DNA of 64,000 nt, taken from the NCBI GenBank assembly GCA_026874595.1, contig CM049310.1, positions 34,473,558-34,537,557 of the forward strand, in the 5' to 3' direction. Numbering within the stretch: the first letter of the stretch is position 1; every line of letters starts with the position of its first letter. Shown one piece after another: positions 47,613 to 59,515 of this stretch. The notes beneath the pieces are model-generated. The model searched no databases, was not told the DNA's origin, and saw only the letters and a program-made list of their open reading frames with translations. Made by a program: the position numbers and the translations under genes. Origin of the DNA: Sipunculus nudus (lineage: Eukaryota; Annelida; Sipuncula; Golfingiida; Sipunculidae).

Positions 47613-48304
47613 TGAGTTAATGGTATAAAGTGATAACATGGCCTGCCATTAGAATGATAAGTCTGTTCGTACATACAAATACAACATTCGTTGAATGTTA
47701 TTCTGACAATACCTGAAGGTATACCGATGAAAGCCTTTAAGGTTGATGCATAATTAATCATTTTGGTCATTCGTGAACATTTCACCGTTGACACGCCACC
47801 TACCGGGTATTCCTGGCACCAGTTTGTGAGATGTAGACCCTATTGATGGCTTTACTCCTAGTGCTAAGTCTCCCAGTGTTACAGGTCCGAGCATTTATTG
47901 TTTTCTTGTTGTTATTTTATAACATACATGGTCATCACCATACTTATTTGTTGATAAATTTTATCCTAGAGAGCTTATCTGTGTTTGTTGTGTATTTGTT
48001 ACGTGTGCTCCTACTACAGTTTCTACATTATTTCCATTAATACCCGGCCGGTTGGGACATCCCGTCAACAATAAGATATCTGAGTCCCAATTAAATCATA
48101 AACAGAGCCAAAATAAAGGTCCACAAAGGAAACACAATCCATAAGAACAACATATTATAATGGACTCTCAGTTGCCGTTTTAGTGACAGGCGCACTGATT
48201 AAGGTCAATAGGCTCCCATTAAATTCACTACTCGTGTAAGTAAAGAGTAATTCTTTTTACTTAAATTGCCATTATATTTAAGTTTATCCTCGTAATGTAT
48301 TAGG
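47612..48304. other. No gene seen
   Basis: It includes CACGCCACCTACCGGGTATT and ACCCGGCCGGTTGGGACATC, which look like remnants of an element I cannot classify. The frame at 47843-48040 is hydrophobic by composition only. Confidence 0.35.
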
Positions 48305-49343
48305 TATAGCTCAGCTGACTATAATTTGCCGAGCTATTCTCATTTTCCGTCGTCCGGGCGTCCGTCCGTTAACAGGGCACGTTTTGAAATCGTTTGACCT
48401 ACGAATCCAAAATTCGGCATACAATTAGAAGTCCCAAAAATCTCGAACCATACTGAAAATAGGGTCACTAGGTCTTCGTTCTTTTGAGATATTAAGGAAA
48501 ACACTCAATTTTCCATTACAAGCCCATTGTTATACTTCAAGACTGCCTTTTATCAAAACCACTGATTTGTTTTTGATCATATTTATCATACATATTCCTC
48601 TTTACATTTCCTATGTACACCCCAGAAATTTGGTATGTTTTGGGCAATTTTTTTTTAAGTTATGAGCCCGAACGTACTGCACTTTGTAACAAATCAGGAA
48701 ACATATTTACTCACTTAACCAGAATTGCTGAAGCAAGAGACTTTTTCAGGGATATAACACTATTTAATCTAGATTTAATAAGATGTAAATACTTTGTAGC
48801 ATTTCATTCAAATCTCTTAAAAGTTGGCTGGGCCTTGATATGAATAACACTGTTAAACTAAGCTAATCAGGAATATTTGGCAAACTTTCTTGGGATTAAT
48901 ATTTAGCTCATATGGCCATATATTTAACTATTGAAAACTAATTTACATTCACACTTTTGTTTATGAAATGTATCCTTTCATATAACAGTTAGGCCCATTT
49001 TTTCCTTATTGCATCATTACATGGTTTCAGGCCACAAGTTTCATTTATTACACAGTTCAAATGTGATTTATACCTAATTGGCTTATTTTAACATGTTTAT
49101 TTAAATTTGTTAATGCTCATTTGAATTTCTTACAGCCTTTTATTTCAGGTGATAAATTTGTTTATTATTATACTTTGGCTCATATCCTTTAATCTATAAT
49201 TTACCGGGTTTCATTTTAGCAGGGCCTTTTCCTCTTAGCTTATCAAATGCTAATATATATTTAAAAAAAAACAAATAAGTAGATTTTACATTTGCTAAAA
49301 TTTTCCAAAATTCAGCTGACCGACGTGATCCATGGGTCCCTTG
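48305..49343 (+). mobile_element. Uninterrupted family-A Helitron-like repeat (reference copy)
   Basis: It starts TAGCTCAGCTGACTATAA (the second hairpin arm has decayed), then CGTCGTCCGGGCGTCCGTCC. It ends TTCAGCTGACCGACG, CCATGGGTCCCTTG before T. At about 1.04 kb it shows the full family-A order and lets the nested copies at 1-5122 and 18807-24760 be untangled. It is non-coding. Confidence 0.6.
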
Positions 49344-49541
49344 TTTTTACATCTTACGTCATTCGAAATAAAAAAAAAGTAACCAAATTTCCATCATTCA
49401 GGTAAATGTTCGCACTCTGGGCAGCGTGAAATAAGTTCTCGGTGAAAGTCTAGTCGTCCCATATTCACTACGTTTTTTTGAAAGTCCCGCTATCTGTGTG
49501 ACCTTAATTTTACTTTATGTTGTTAAATGATTTAAAGAGAA

Positions 49542-49558
49542 CCCCCCCCCCCCCCCCC
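49542..49558. repeat. Poly-C run
   Basis: Seventeen C in a row. A comparable poly-G run lies at 59389-59406. Confidence 0.95.
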
Positions 49559-49769
49559 AATAAATGCGACCGATTCCCTAGTTAGTCAACATCCCCTTCC
49601 CATATTCCCATATACTAGTCATATACGTGTTTAGGCTTATGCAGAACGCACCGCCTTTGTACGTTTGATAGGTTAAAGGTCTGATAAGTAAAAAGAAAAC
49701 AACAATTGTCATCAAAGCGTGAATCAAGGTTGAAAGAAAAAGGCGAAACATGCGTTACATGGTATGATG

Positions 49770-49775
49770 TTTATT
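49770..49775 (-). terminator. Candidate poly(A) signal for small-Hsp copy 1
   Basis: AATAAA on the minus strand, about 620 nt past the stop codon. It was chosen only because it is canonical; other sites are possible. Confidence 0.3.
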
Positions 49776-50393
49776 GCAAAGAATAAATAAAAAAATTGAA
49801 ATGATTAATTTAAACACAGTCGCTCAATTCTTTCACGTAACATTTGGTTTCACATCTACACGTGTTTCAGATGGCCTAAATACAAAATATATAGTCAGCT
49901 TTGCTTACCATAATACATACACACATATATATAAGATACATCGGAATGGCAGACCATCATTCTCGGAATGTGGTTTTGTTAATGTATCATATAACACATT
50001 CAGATCAAAACCATGAGTATCTATGTATGACAGTAGAAACGCACTTTGTAATCCACCATGCACACATTAACATTGAATTTCATCGAAAATTGTCCATTTT
50101 CAGACCTTTTGCGTTATCAAAATAATAATTAGTTAAATGTTTTGTTTACACTGATATCACTGCGGAACTCGCACATATGAAAAACCAAAAAAAAAATAGA
50201 TCGTCAGTCATGGATACTTTCCATTGTTGAGCTTACATTCTTTGAGCATGCATGTACCACTTTGACCTGATGTATCACAACCTGTCGACATGACAAATGT
50301 GCTCGGCAATATCACAATCCGCATCGTTAAATGTCAGTAATGGCAGTTTTATCAATAGTCTGTTCACGACTCCAATTTGCACCTTAGTCAGAT

Positions 50394-50651
50394 TTAGCTT
50401 CTCAGAGGGGCTTCGATTGTCAGGATCCCGTTTTCAGACAGTTCTGCTTCAACAGTGTACGGATCTACACTTTCTGGGGCGTCAAAAACGCACACCACTG
50501 CGCCTGTGCCGTCAAGGACCAAAACTTTATCGTCTGTTGGTCTCACGGCGATGTCGTCTGCTGTGTAGCCGGTTAATGACGTCACCAGTCTCATGCGACG
50601 GGCACCATCTTGTTCTATGATCTCTGGCTTGTTTGTTACTTGAGGTGCCAT
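50394..50651 (-). CDS. 85-residue small heat-shock-protein-like protein (copy 1)
   Basis: The C-terminal half reads FDAPESVDPYTVEAELSENG and then ILTIEAPLRS. That is the conserved C-terminal part of the alpha-crystallin domain: PE-x-VDP, then the A/S-x3-x-G-x-L motif (G75, L77) and the terminal beta strand. The first half (MRLVTSLTGYTADDIAVRP) fits the DV-x-G-F-x-P-E-D-I strand region. Compared with ordinary small Hsps (about 150-220 residues), it has almost no N-terminal arm, a much shortened segment between the two halves (where the dimerisation loop sits) and no C-terminal IxI tail. Small Hsps are ATP-independent chaperones; activity here is inferred and uncertain. ATG follows an acceptor (TTTGTATCTTTCAG on the minus strand) by one base. 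Copy 2 at 62379-62636 is about 75% identical. Confidence 0.8.
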   Translation of the reverse strand: MAPQVTNKPEIIEQDGARRMRLVTSLTGYTADDIAVRPTDDKVLVLDGTGAVVCVFDAPESVDPYTVEAELSENGILTIEAPLRS

Positions 50652-51301
50652 TCTGAAAGATACAAAACCAGTATTTACAAAGATCCATAAACGAAACGCT
50701 TAATTACTCAGTTAATACAAAATGGAAGTCATGAAGGAAAAGAAACCGCGAATGCTTAAATTCAGGACACCTGGCATGACTTTTTCGTTTTGCACACTAG
50801 CTTATCGGAAGTTATCGCTATGATCCATTCATATGTGTTTACCATTAATCAAACAAAGAGATTTATAAATAGTTTTCCACCGGATACGACTGACGATAAT
50901 AATAACTCAGATCTCAAGACAGATCTGCTCCAGAACAACACGACACTACATGTTGTTTGTCGTTTCAGCGTTATAAATGATACGAGCTAAGTGCAAAGCT
51001 ATTCACATAAACAATGCCAGTTGGCGTGCCTTGTAAAAATAAAACACTGTGAAGTGTTGACATACTTAAGAAGTGTGGGCGTTTGTTGTGCACCCTCGAA
51101 AGGAAACTTGTGACGTCAAAAAAGTGTCATTCTACGCAACACTTGAACAGCAGCGTACTATATCCACTGGTACAAGGTACATGAGTGGTTATGAATGGGC
51201 AACTTACAGGATTAATGGTAGGGTCTGTCTCCTGTGTCTAACGGAGCAATAAGCATCCGTTTTTGCCCAGCGCTCAAATGCCAACTAATTAAATAATAAA
51301 A

Positions 51302-51352
<51 letters not shown>

Positions 51353-52278
51353 GAAACAACAGCAACACAATTGAAAGTCCATGGTATGGACATTTATTTA
51401 AATCCGCATGTTCGAATACAGACTTAAGCTTTATTATTAAAAGAAGCACTTTTAAGAAAGGGAGACAAGAACCTTTTGCATGTATCTCCGACATACGGGG
51501 TTTGACTTTGCATGCGCAATATATCCTATTTTGGTATCATTATATAGCCAATAAGAAATAATGAATGTATGCCAAACAAATTTGAATTTAATTCTCTAAA
51601 ACTCAAACCCTGCAACATGAGGGGAAATAAAAAATAATAAAGGTTTAAAGTCCTGAAGTGTAATTTAAAACTACAGGCCGAAACCTAACATTTCTAGAGT
51701 ATAACATTCTGAGTTCTACTAGGTCTTGCACGTTGTAGGCAGGTTACTTAGCGTATCCCATAAGTTGCCAACCACACATTGATACTACACTTTCTTTTTT
51801 TCGTTGAATATTTATGACACTTAATAACCAATCAGCAACTTTCAAAGAATACTTTTTACATGTGATTGATAACCTTTTCCATCATCACGGGGATTGTAAA
51901 AATACACTTTTTCTCAGGTAAGTTGACTGCATTTCTAAAATAATTTTCAATTAATTCCATCCATTCATTGCAGCTAAGTTTTGGAACGATTGTTCAGATT
52001 ATGAAAAAAGACTGGTTAATTGCAACACTTGTTGGTATAAACTGAAAATGCATTTATAATGAATTTCAATGATAAAAAGTCTCTTTTCTGTCCTGTCGTA
52101 AAATTTACAAGAGTTTCTTTCCGAAATTGAACAGATTTACTTTTTTTTATCTTAGTTATTATCAGGTTTGACAGTGACAGAATAAATATTAATAAATTGT
52201 TAGTGCTAATTGTAAAATGGTAAAAGAAAATATACTCTATGTTCCTTAGGAAGGACCTAACATGCATGATTCACACTC

Positions 52279-52380
52279 ACCTGAAACAACAGTGAATTGG
52301 TTGACGGGTCGTACAAATCTTGCTAGCAGACGGTCTCTGGTCTGTGGTAGTTAAGCCGCTTGCTATTGTTTGGTCTGTCT
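52279..52380 (-). other. Predicted noncoding first exon of small-Hsp copy 1
   Basis: On the minus strand, GTTGTTTCAG then GTGAGT is a strong donor. The start is estimated about 25-30 nt below the TATA box at 52405-52412. Splicing to the acceptor just before ATG 50651 would remove an intron of about 1.6 kb. Copy 2 has the same plan. Confidence 0.55.
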
Positions 52381-52404
52381 GCCTCACCTCTGGGTTTCAT
52401 GTAA

Positions 52405-52434
52405 TTTATATACCCCCTATACCTCTGTGAGTCA
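52405..52434 (-). promoter_or_regulatory. TATA box and TGACTCA site upstream of small-Hsp copy 1
   Basis: On the minus strand, GGTATATAAATT gives a TATA box (52405-52412). Upstream of it, CCGGGTGACTCAC contains an AP-1-type TGACTCA (52428-52434). Copy 2 has CCCGGCTGACTCAC upstream of its own TATA box. I saw no clean heat-shock element. Confidence 0.55.
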
Positions 52435-53127
52435 CCCGGAGATCAGTGAACTTCATATCAACAAAGGGTCAGCAGCGCCAGTATTCACTATGTTGGGGTA
52501 ATTTTAATACCTCTAAACACAGGTAAGTAGCGGAGGAACTGCAGCTGTCTACCAAGTTGAGTCATATCCTGCTCCTCGGGTGTTTTTATTTTGGACGGCT
52601 GTCCTGAAACAGAAATAGTCGGCTTTGTAATCACGTGTGTCAGCATGCCATACCTTTGAACAGGAAGGATGGGCATCGGGGATTGGACGACATGCGTTGC
52701 AAAATACATCACGATGTTCGGTAATTGTGTATTTAAGAGGGCTTTTTTCAATGGCTTATTTTACAATCTTTAATTGAAATTATAATAAAAGTATTATTCT
52801 GTAATATACAGGAGATGTATACTTTTAGAAAAATATTAAATAATGAGATATGGTGTTTTTTTAGAGTTATTGTGTATCCAAAGTCGATTATTTAGCCTCA
52901 AATTTTCATCATCCGCCATAACGTTATTAATGACGTTGATGACGTCGCCAAAAAAAAAACAAGCTTTATTTGAGCATTTTTGGTCTTTACATATATTATA
53001 TATCGGTTATTAAACTCTATAAGCCTAAATCTGATATATGTGTACAATTCTCCTTTTTACAGTATAATACCATTTTAGAAATAAAGCGTCAAAAATAGTA
53101 AAATAAGCCGTAAAATACTCGAAACTA

Positions 53128-53564
53128 CAGTGATGTTGGACTCGGACTCGAAGGTCTGGACTCGGACTTGAACTCAGACTCCGAGGAAAGGACTCGAGAA
53201 ATCACCAGAGTCCACCGCGAGTCCAGTGGAAAAATGTTCTAAAAAGACATATACAAGCCAACAGGAAATTTGGCATACAAAACTAGAACATATTTACCAA
53301 ATTTTAGTACAGCAACGGAAGCTCAAGGTAGCATATAAAAATTAACTACAAATATGCACATGGTAAACTAAAATATCTTTTTTAAATTTTCTTTTAAAAA
53401 GGGGATGTGTGTTGGACATTGAATTGTACTCGGCTTCCAAGTGACTCGGACTCGAAGAAGGTGGACTTAGACTCGAACCACTCGGACTCGGTCTTGGACT
53501 CGAGTGGTCTGGACTCGGACTTGCACTCGGACTCGGATATTGTGGGCTCGCCTATACATCACTG
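53128..53564. mobile_element. hAT-like MITE rich in GGACTC repeats
   Basis: It begins CAGTGATGT and ends ACATCACTG, a 9-bp perfect terminal inverted repeat of the hAT CAGnGnTG type. Degenerate GGACTCGGACTCGAA repeats fill both flanks and explain the Asp-Ser-rich frame at 53407-53625. The flanking 8-mers CGAAACTA and CTTGACTA match at 5 of 8, so a target duplication is only weakly supported. Confidence 0.55.
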
Positions 53565-54155
53565 CTTGACTATACAATTACTCGATATTCGAAATATGTT
53601 ATGGTGTTTAAAAACTGCCCAATAAGTTTAATATCTTTGCTTGTGTGCCGGTCCCTTTTGAATTTCCTATGAATGCTATGAAACAAAAGCCCCATTAATC
53701 AGGAAGAAACTCCGTAAACCTGTATTTATACACACCGTACGTAAGATCTGAAAGATCATACTTCCGACGTTGATCCGTTCCTTTTGCAAATGACGCTCTG
53801 TTTCACTTCAACATGAGTTAACTTATTTCCTTAGCATAGATTTGTCCATAAATCAAAGAAACAAATTACATAAAATGAGCAACAGTCTAATTCAGAAACA
53901 AATTTTCCCAAATACCGGTATTCAATGGTAAAACAATGGTATTCCATATGATAAAAATATATTACCCAATAGTAAATCTTTTAAAGTGTTGGCCATCGTA
54001 GACTTTTGGCCAGCGTGAACCTTTATAGATAAAAAGTCTGATTATTTTCCTAATTGAAAAGAAAGCGAAGCCTTCGGAATTTTAAATGTTTTACTAACTG
54101 GACAGTTTATCATCTGGCTTTACATTACTGTAACAGAAAATATTCTGCTTTTTAG
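53565..54155. other. No gene seen
   Basis: AT-rich, no recognised feature. Confidence 0.45.
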
Positions 54156-54176
54156 CCAGAATGTTAGGATGAAATT

Positions 54177-54283
54177 ATGTTTTCAGAAGGCAGTGCCTGG
54201 AGTGTTAGCTCCTCTGGAATTCCTGGCCTTGTGGTTTTGTTATACGTAGTGACTCCCAGCCTATCAAATGCTGCTGTCAGAAG
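54177..54283 (+). other. Possible first coding exon with a signal peptide
   Basis: From ATG 54177 the peptide starts polar, then has a hydrophobic core (GIPGLVVLLYVVTPSLSNA) that resembles a signal peptide with an Ala cleavage position. It runs into a good donor (TCAGAAG then GTATAA). The tract is more GC-rich than its surroundings. No following exon was recognised. An upstream ATG in another frame and the short length make this tentative. Confidence 0.25.
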
Positions 54284-57167
54284 GTATAACGCTAAAGCGA
54301 ATATATCGTGGATTAAGTCAATATAAAACGATGGCAGGTGTTACCTCAAGTTACTGCATATTATTAGGTTTGATGCCGAGTTATCGTCAGTAAAAAATCC
54401 ACATATATACGGTGATAAAATAAATTCATAAAAATTTTTGTTAAAAAAATGTTAACTGCCATTGACAATTCTTGTACGAACGTATAAGCGACCTGTATAT
54501 GGCTGCTTCACTATAACCCAGTTCCGCCAGAGGTCGTTTCTACTCAAAACGAAATTCTTCCAGCAAGGGTTGGTGGGGATGGTCAGGACTATACTTTCTC
54601 AACTTTCATACTTCAAAATCAAAATTTGTTACATTTCAAGGAAAGTAGGAAACACCTTCCGTTAACATTTCACATGGGCATGCTTAAATAATATTACTTG
54701 TTTCGTTAAGTTCTTACCACAAAAACACTACATTGAACAGACTACATTATATTATTCACTACATTTATGCCTATAGGCGACCGGTGCATTGATCTGAGGT
54801 GCCGGATTTCCTATACCTACAATCCGTAAACAGCAGAGTCGTACATACGTTTGTGAGTCCGATTCTGTGCATTGTGCTTCACTATAACTGGGGAGACACA
54901 GGGTCAGGGAAGAACCTCTATTAAATTTTGGTGCGGATCCGGATAAAGGGGAGGATCAAGCTCGATCTATTACCCTTGCCCGAGACTTTTACTCTACCCA
55001 GTGTAATTCTTATTTGTTCAAAGTAACTGATGCTTACCCAGCTGTATAATATACATGTATAAAGCTTTCTCCCTGGGAGCAGATGATACACTAAAGAATT
55101 GTATAGCTCATGCATAAACATGGTCATTAGTTTGGTTCTGTTCTGTGGCAGAGTGACCTGATGTCCGCCACAAGATAATGTCTTATCATTCAGGCACGGT
55201 GTCCTTGTTTTGACTCAGGTGGCCTCAATCTAACCGCTCTCTGTTGGATGAGCTATACTTACCCTGGCAACACGGGATGTACATTTATATTTATCTTGTA
55301 GTTGAAGTGCATTTCTGTGTTTGTTTTTCTGAACTATAATCTGGACTCTGGAAAAGAGCTGTTCTGTTGAACACATTTTCTATAAACCTACAACCACTTC
55401 AAGTTATACATTTTCAAACTCCATGTAGTTGATTTTTGGCGTCACAGGTTGTCAAGTGCACCCTTATAACAATTTTGGAAAAACGTTAGAATGAAAATAC
55501 ATAAAAGATAAGTAGAAGGGACAAAAAGGATGAAAGTAGGACTTAAACTAACATGTAACAACATTATTAATGCTCATTCTAGATAAACGAACGTAATGTC
55601 CAAAATGTGATATTATAGAGGACTTAACTAAATAAAATCATATGGTTCTCAGTTTGTCCCTGCAGTTTGTGATTACATATATAGTGTCCCAAATTGTCAA
55701 GAACTGTTTGCTTATAATACAAGCTCTCTTTCACAGCAATTCACGACATTTTAAAATCACATGTAACAAAGCAAAACAAAAAAAAGTAGGGGAAAGTAGG
55801 TATTTTGATTTTTTTTTAATTCAATATATGAGAATATTAGGACTGAATTAAAAAATAAGTAAAAATAAGTAGGATTGTTAAACAGTCTGGTGTCATTAAG
55901 TTATCTGTAGTTATGCTTCTGCGTTTTATTTTTTTTATGCTTTGAGGTAATAAATAACAACCAATAACTGCTCTACCTGCAGTTGTATATACCTTTATTT
56001 AAAGTTCTTACTTCACTTGTGAGGGCAAGCATCTCGAGTTGCGTACGATGGAGGTATAATGGAAGGTTATTTGGTACAATTACACGTTGTGCACGACATA
56101 GCTACAGTGTGTATACCTGGATACCTGATCATTAAGATCGGCGACGGTAAGGTTCAAAGAGTACATCAGTTGGTACATTGAGGTATTTTAGTACATTGAC
56201 AATGCAACGAAGGGGTTCCCAGGTGTATTTGGCGAAGAAAAGATCTCACAATTTTCCCCATGTACATATTTTACATTTTAGTATATTTGTCTATCTATAA
56301 AGGCAATTAGTCAATTACCTTACAGGCATGCATGTTAGGTACTTAGTGCTACAATAAGAAAAAATGTAAAGGTTATATATATATAGCTAAGTTTCCATTT
56401 GCATGCCATCCCTTCATGACTTGGATGATGCAGTAGAACAATTTAGTTTCTGTTTTATAACAATGGTTAACAAAATGTAATGTGTTTTTTTTTATATGTA
56501 AATGCCGTATAATGTATAACAGTCGAGAGGTATAATAGTCGAGTGGTAACAAGCTCGGCTCGACTATAGAGTTGAAGTGACCCGTTTAAGTAGGGTGGTT
56601 TTCACTTGGTCCTCTGATTTCCTCCAAATCTTGAGACTACCCAACGCCACCATCTGTGCTATGGAGAGCTCCCACTTAGCATTCGTTATTGCTATCATAT
56701 TACCTGTTCTTGCGTTTCTGATAGATGGCGCTGTAATATACATCCGTGGAGTAGTAAATGTCAAATTAAAGGGAAATATGGACAATTATCCCCTTATACA
56801 CAACAGTTTAAGACCAAAAACGGACATTTCCAAGGCGTGGCGGAGGGGGAGCCGAAGTCGTCAATTAGAATATATATAGATAACTATTTGTAGAATTCAT
56901 GTAATGTAATTAATTTAAAAAAAAGGACAAGGACAATTGTAAGAAATCTGGCACCGGATATTAATTTCCAGATGCTCAGCATTCAACCTTTTGGATATCA
57001 ACCTCCCTGGAAGTTAAGATCACCTCATAATCCTGCACTGAAAAAGATTCCAGCAATTCTATGTCAGCGTCTCTTCACATTTGTCGATGATAACATTTTT
57101 AAAAAATGCCATTAAGTATGTTCCCGTGAAAGTTGTCGTGTAAAATCTGAGGGAATATAAATATATA

Positions 57168-57224
<57 letters not shown>

Positions 57225-58816
57225 CGGTCCAATGTAAGCCATTTTGGATATGTATTTAGCTGTCTGAAAACAAATGTACCTTATGAAAACCTGCAGGTAT
57301 GACATGAAAATCTTAGGCGTTGGGGTAAAAAAAGTTATTCTCAATATAGAAAAACAAAAGTAAGTTTTACATTACTATTCATTATATTTAAAAAGTGAAG
57401 ATAAAAATTGTAACTGGTATATGATTTATGTACCTCTTTTAGATACCGGTAGCCTATTTACTTTAGAGGTAATAATTATAAGTATATTGTTGGACTGTGC
57501 AAGTGTTCCAATGCGAACTGCAACTTTGTTCGATAGTGGAAAAGCTCAATTCCTAAATATTTTACACCTCCTGTCAGCTTGGTGTTTTGATGTACCAAGT
57601 CCAGAAATTACCAAGTCCAGAAATCATTTCATCATTGAGACATAAATTGTCATGCTTCTGTGAGGTTGTTGATGTGTCCGTATCAAATATAATCCTTGTC
57701 ATATATTTCCCTTTTGTACCAACAATGATATTGTATTTGCATCTCCCTGCATATGGCCGATGGTAGCTTTAATTATGTCAGCTCCTCTGAAGTCATCCAC
57801 AACATCCACGTGCACATTCTTACATCTTGCATGCCATGGTAGCTGCATGCAGTACATAGCATGTACATAGTAAAACAGGACTGAAACATCTGCATCTTTA
57901 CTATAGTATGTACAGATATAAGCTGTTCACGTGATTATAGATGACCGTGGTGCATGGTGTGCCCTGCTTAAATCTTAACGTCTCTGTTAAGAATACCAAT
58001 TCATGATCCGTGATTTTAATGGGGTTACATACAGTGGTTTTAAAGGGAAGTGGTTTTCCTATTCCGCTGAAAGAGGATCTATAGCTAGACTAACTCATCA
58101 AATAAGTCACCATTATTGCCGGGCATGTTTGCCTTTGAATTGACTCTGTAATTAAAGTAATCCAATGTCAAATAACTTGATACAAATTAAATTTGGCGTC
58201 GAACGTTTACTGTCTGGATGATATCTTTATACATTAAAAGGTGAAAGAATAGCCCAGAAACTGTTTCATAAGAGGGGGAAACAGTTTCAGTTTTTCTTTC
58301 CAGTTTTCGCTTCGTTGGTCTCTATAATGTTATCAAGGGTTGAACACCATTGATGAAGACAACGCATGTACTGAATGGGGAAATGTACCTCCATTGTCAG
58401 TAAGTTAGTTTAAACATATTTATTTCAGTTGAATTGTACAGGTAGCAATATATGCTAATCATGATACTCTTCAACATTTATATGATGAAATAATAAAGTA
58501 AGTGTGAACTTAGTTAAGCATGATAACTTTACAATATGCAACACACACGTATACTACAATACACACAGGACAAACACAATGAATGTCAACTAAATACAAA
58601 CGTATATATAGTTGTTCCATAATAAAAGTCATATTTCTATAGCGAACATCAATGCTCTCATAGTTTCAAATTATGCCTCATTTAGTCTTAAACCTTTTTG
58701 ATGTGTCGAAAATAACTGAACCTCATTAAATATTGCATTGTTTGCCTCAGGATTTAAGTTTATGTCTCCATACAACATATTTAGGGATGATCGTTTTCCT
58801 CTTCATTCGACTATGT
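54284..58816. other. Mostly featureless inter-gene DNA
   Basis: It contains an AT microsatellite (57160-57218) and a short hairpin (TAGTCGAG / CTCGACTA near 56535-56570). A 72-codon frame at 56661-56879 has a hydrophobic N-terminus (HLAFVIAIILPVLAFLI) and a fair start context (GCTATGG), but no family resemblance. Nothing else can be supported. Confidence 0.4.
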
Positions 58817-59062
58817 TCAAATCTGATTTGATTTCGAAAAGAAGTTATAGTAGCCTGACCCTGGCTTCTGAATACCAATAGGGCCTTTAAAGAAAATATG
58901 GTGCGAGTCTTCATTCTCGTGACCACACAAGGTTAATGGGATGTTTGCGAGACCAAGCAAAAATAAGTCACTATTAAGAGTACTTGTACCAGAGCGCAGT
59001 CTGCAATGCCAAATTTCTAAAGTCCAGGTAAGTGTAGGAAATAGGCAATACACAATTAACAC
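58817..59062 (-). pseudogene. Degraded C-terminal fragment of a non-LTR retrotransposon ORF2
   Basis: On the minus strand the peptide IWHCRLRSGTSTLNSDLFLL continues into a CGHENEDSHHIFF-like segment. It follows the C-terminal LINE pattern of an R-x-R-x-G...LN-x-x-L stretch, then C-G...E-x-x-x-H-x-x-F. Expected Cys residues after the His are replaced (FKGP). The frame opens and closes without upstream RT or RNase H motifs, so it is a relic. Confidence 0.5.
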
Positions 59063-59353
59063 ATATATAAAAATATCTCCGTATTTTACTCAGACTTTAT
59101 TTGTTTTCTCCATGTCTTGGTTGAATTCTGTTATACGTCATATCCGCCAGCTTTATCAACTCTTAATGACTTCTAAGTATGAAATCTATTGTCATAAAGA
59201 TAATTTATTGGTCGCTGCTCCTTACAATTTCTTTTGATGTACTATTTCGGATATTTTTGTTGTAAAAGCTTTCATATGGCAGAAGTCCGTCAGAATTTCG
59301 CATGTTCCGAATGACATGTTGAATGATGCCCTGTGAAGGTTTCTATAGCTGGT

Positions 59354-59406
59354 AGTGCAGTAGTGGATCCAGAAATTCGAGAACGGGTGGGGGGGGGGGG
59401 GGGGGG
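59354..59406 (+). repeat. Short GGATCC/poly-G repeat fragment
   Basis: AGTGGATCCAGAAATTCG, then GGGTGG and a poly-G run. It resembles the end of the element at 63415-63629, in opposite orientation. Confidence 0.45.
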
Positions 59407-59515
59407 AGCGCTTATACTTAGTTCGCGGTTTATGGGTGTTAAGAAAAAAAAGATCTTTAATGGGTATATAATATATTTTTTTAATATATATGAATATATA
59501 TATATATATATATTA

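Noticed and set aside
47457-47794. Tyr-Ile repeat proteins on the minus strand
   Set aside because: Translation of the (TA)n microsatellite.
52488-52751. 87-codon minus-strand frame upstream of small-Hsp copy 1
   Set aside because: It lies upstream of the predicted promoter, has no domain and no support; left as background.
53407-53625. Asp-Ser-rich short protein
   Set aside because: The composition is explained by GGACTC repeats inside the hAT-like MITE.
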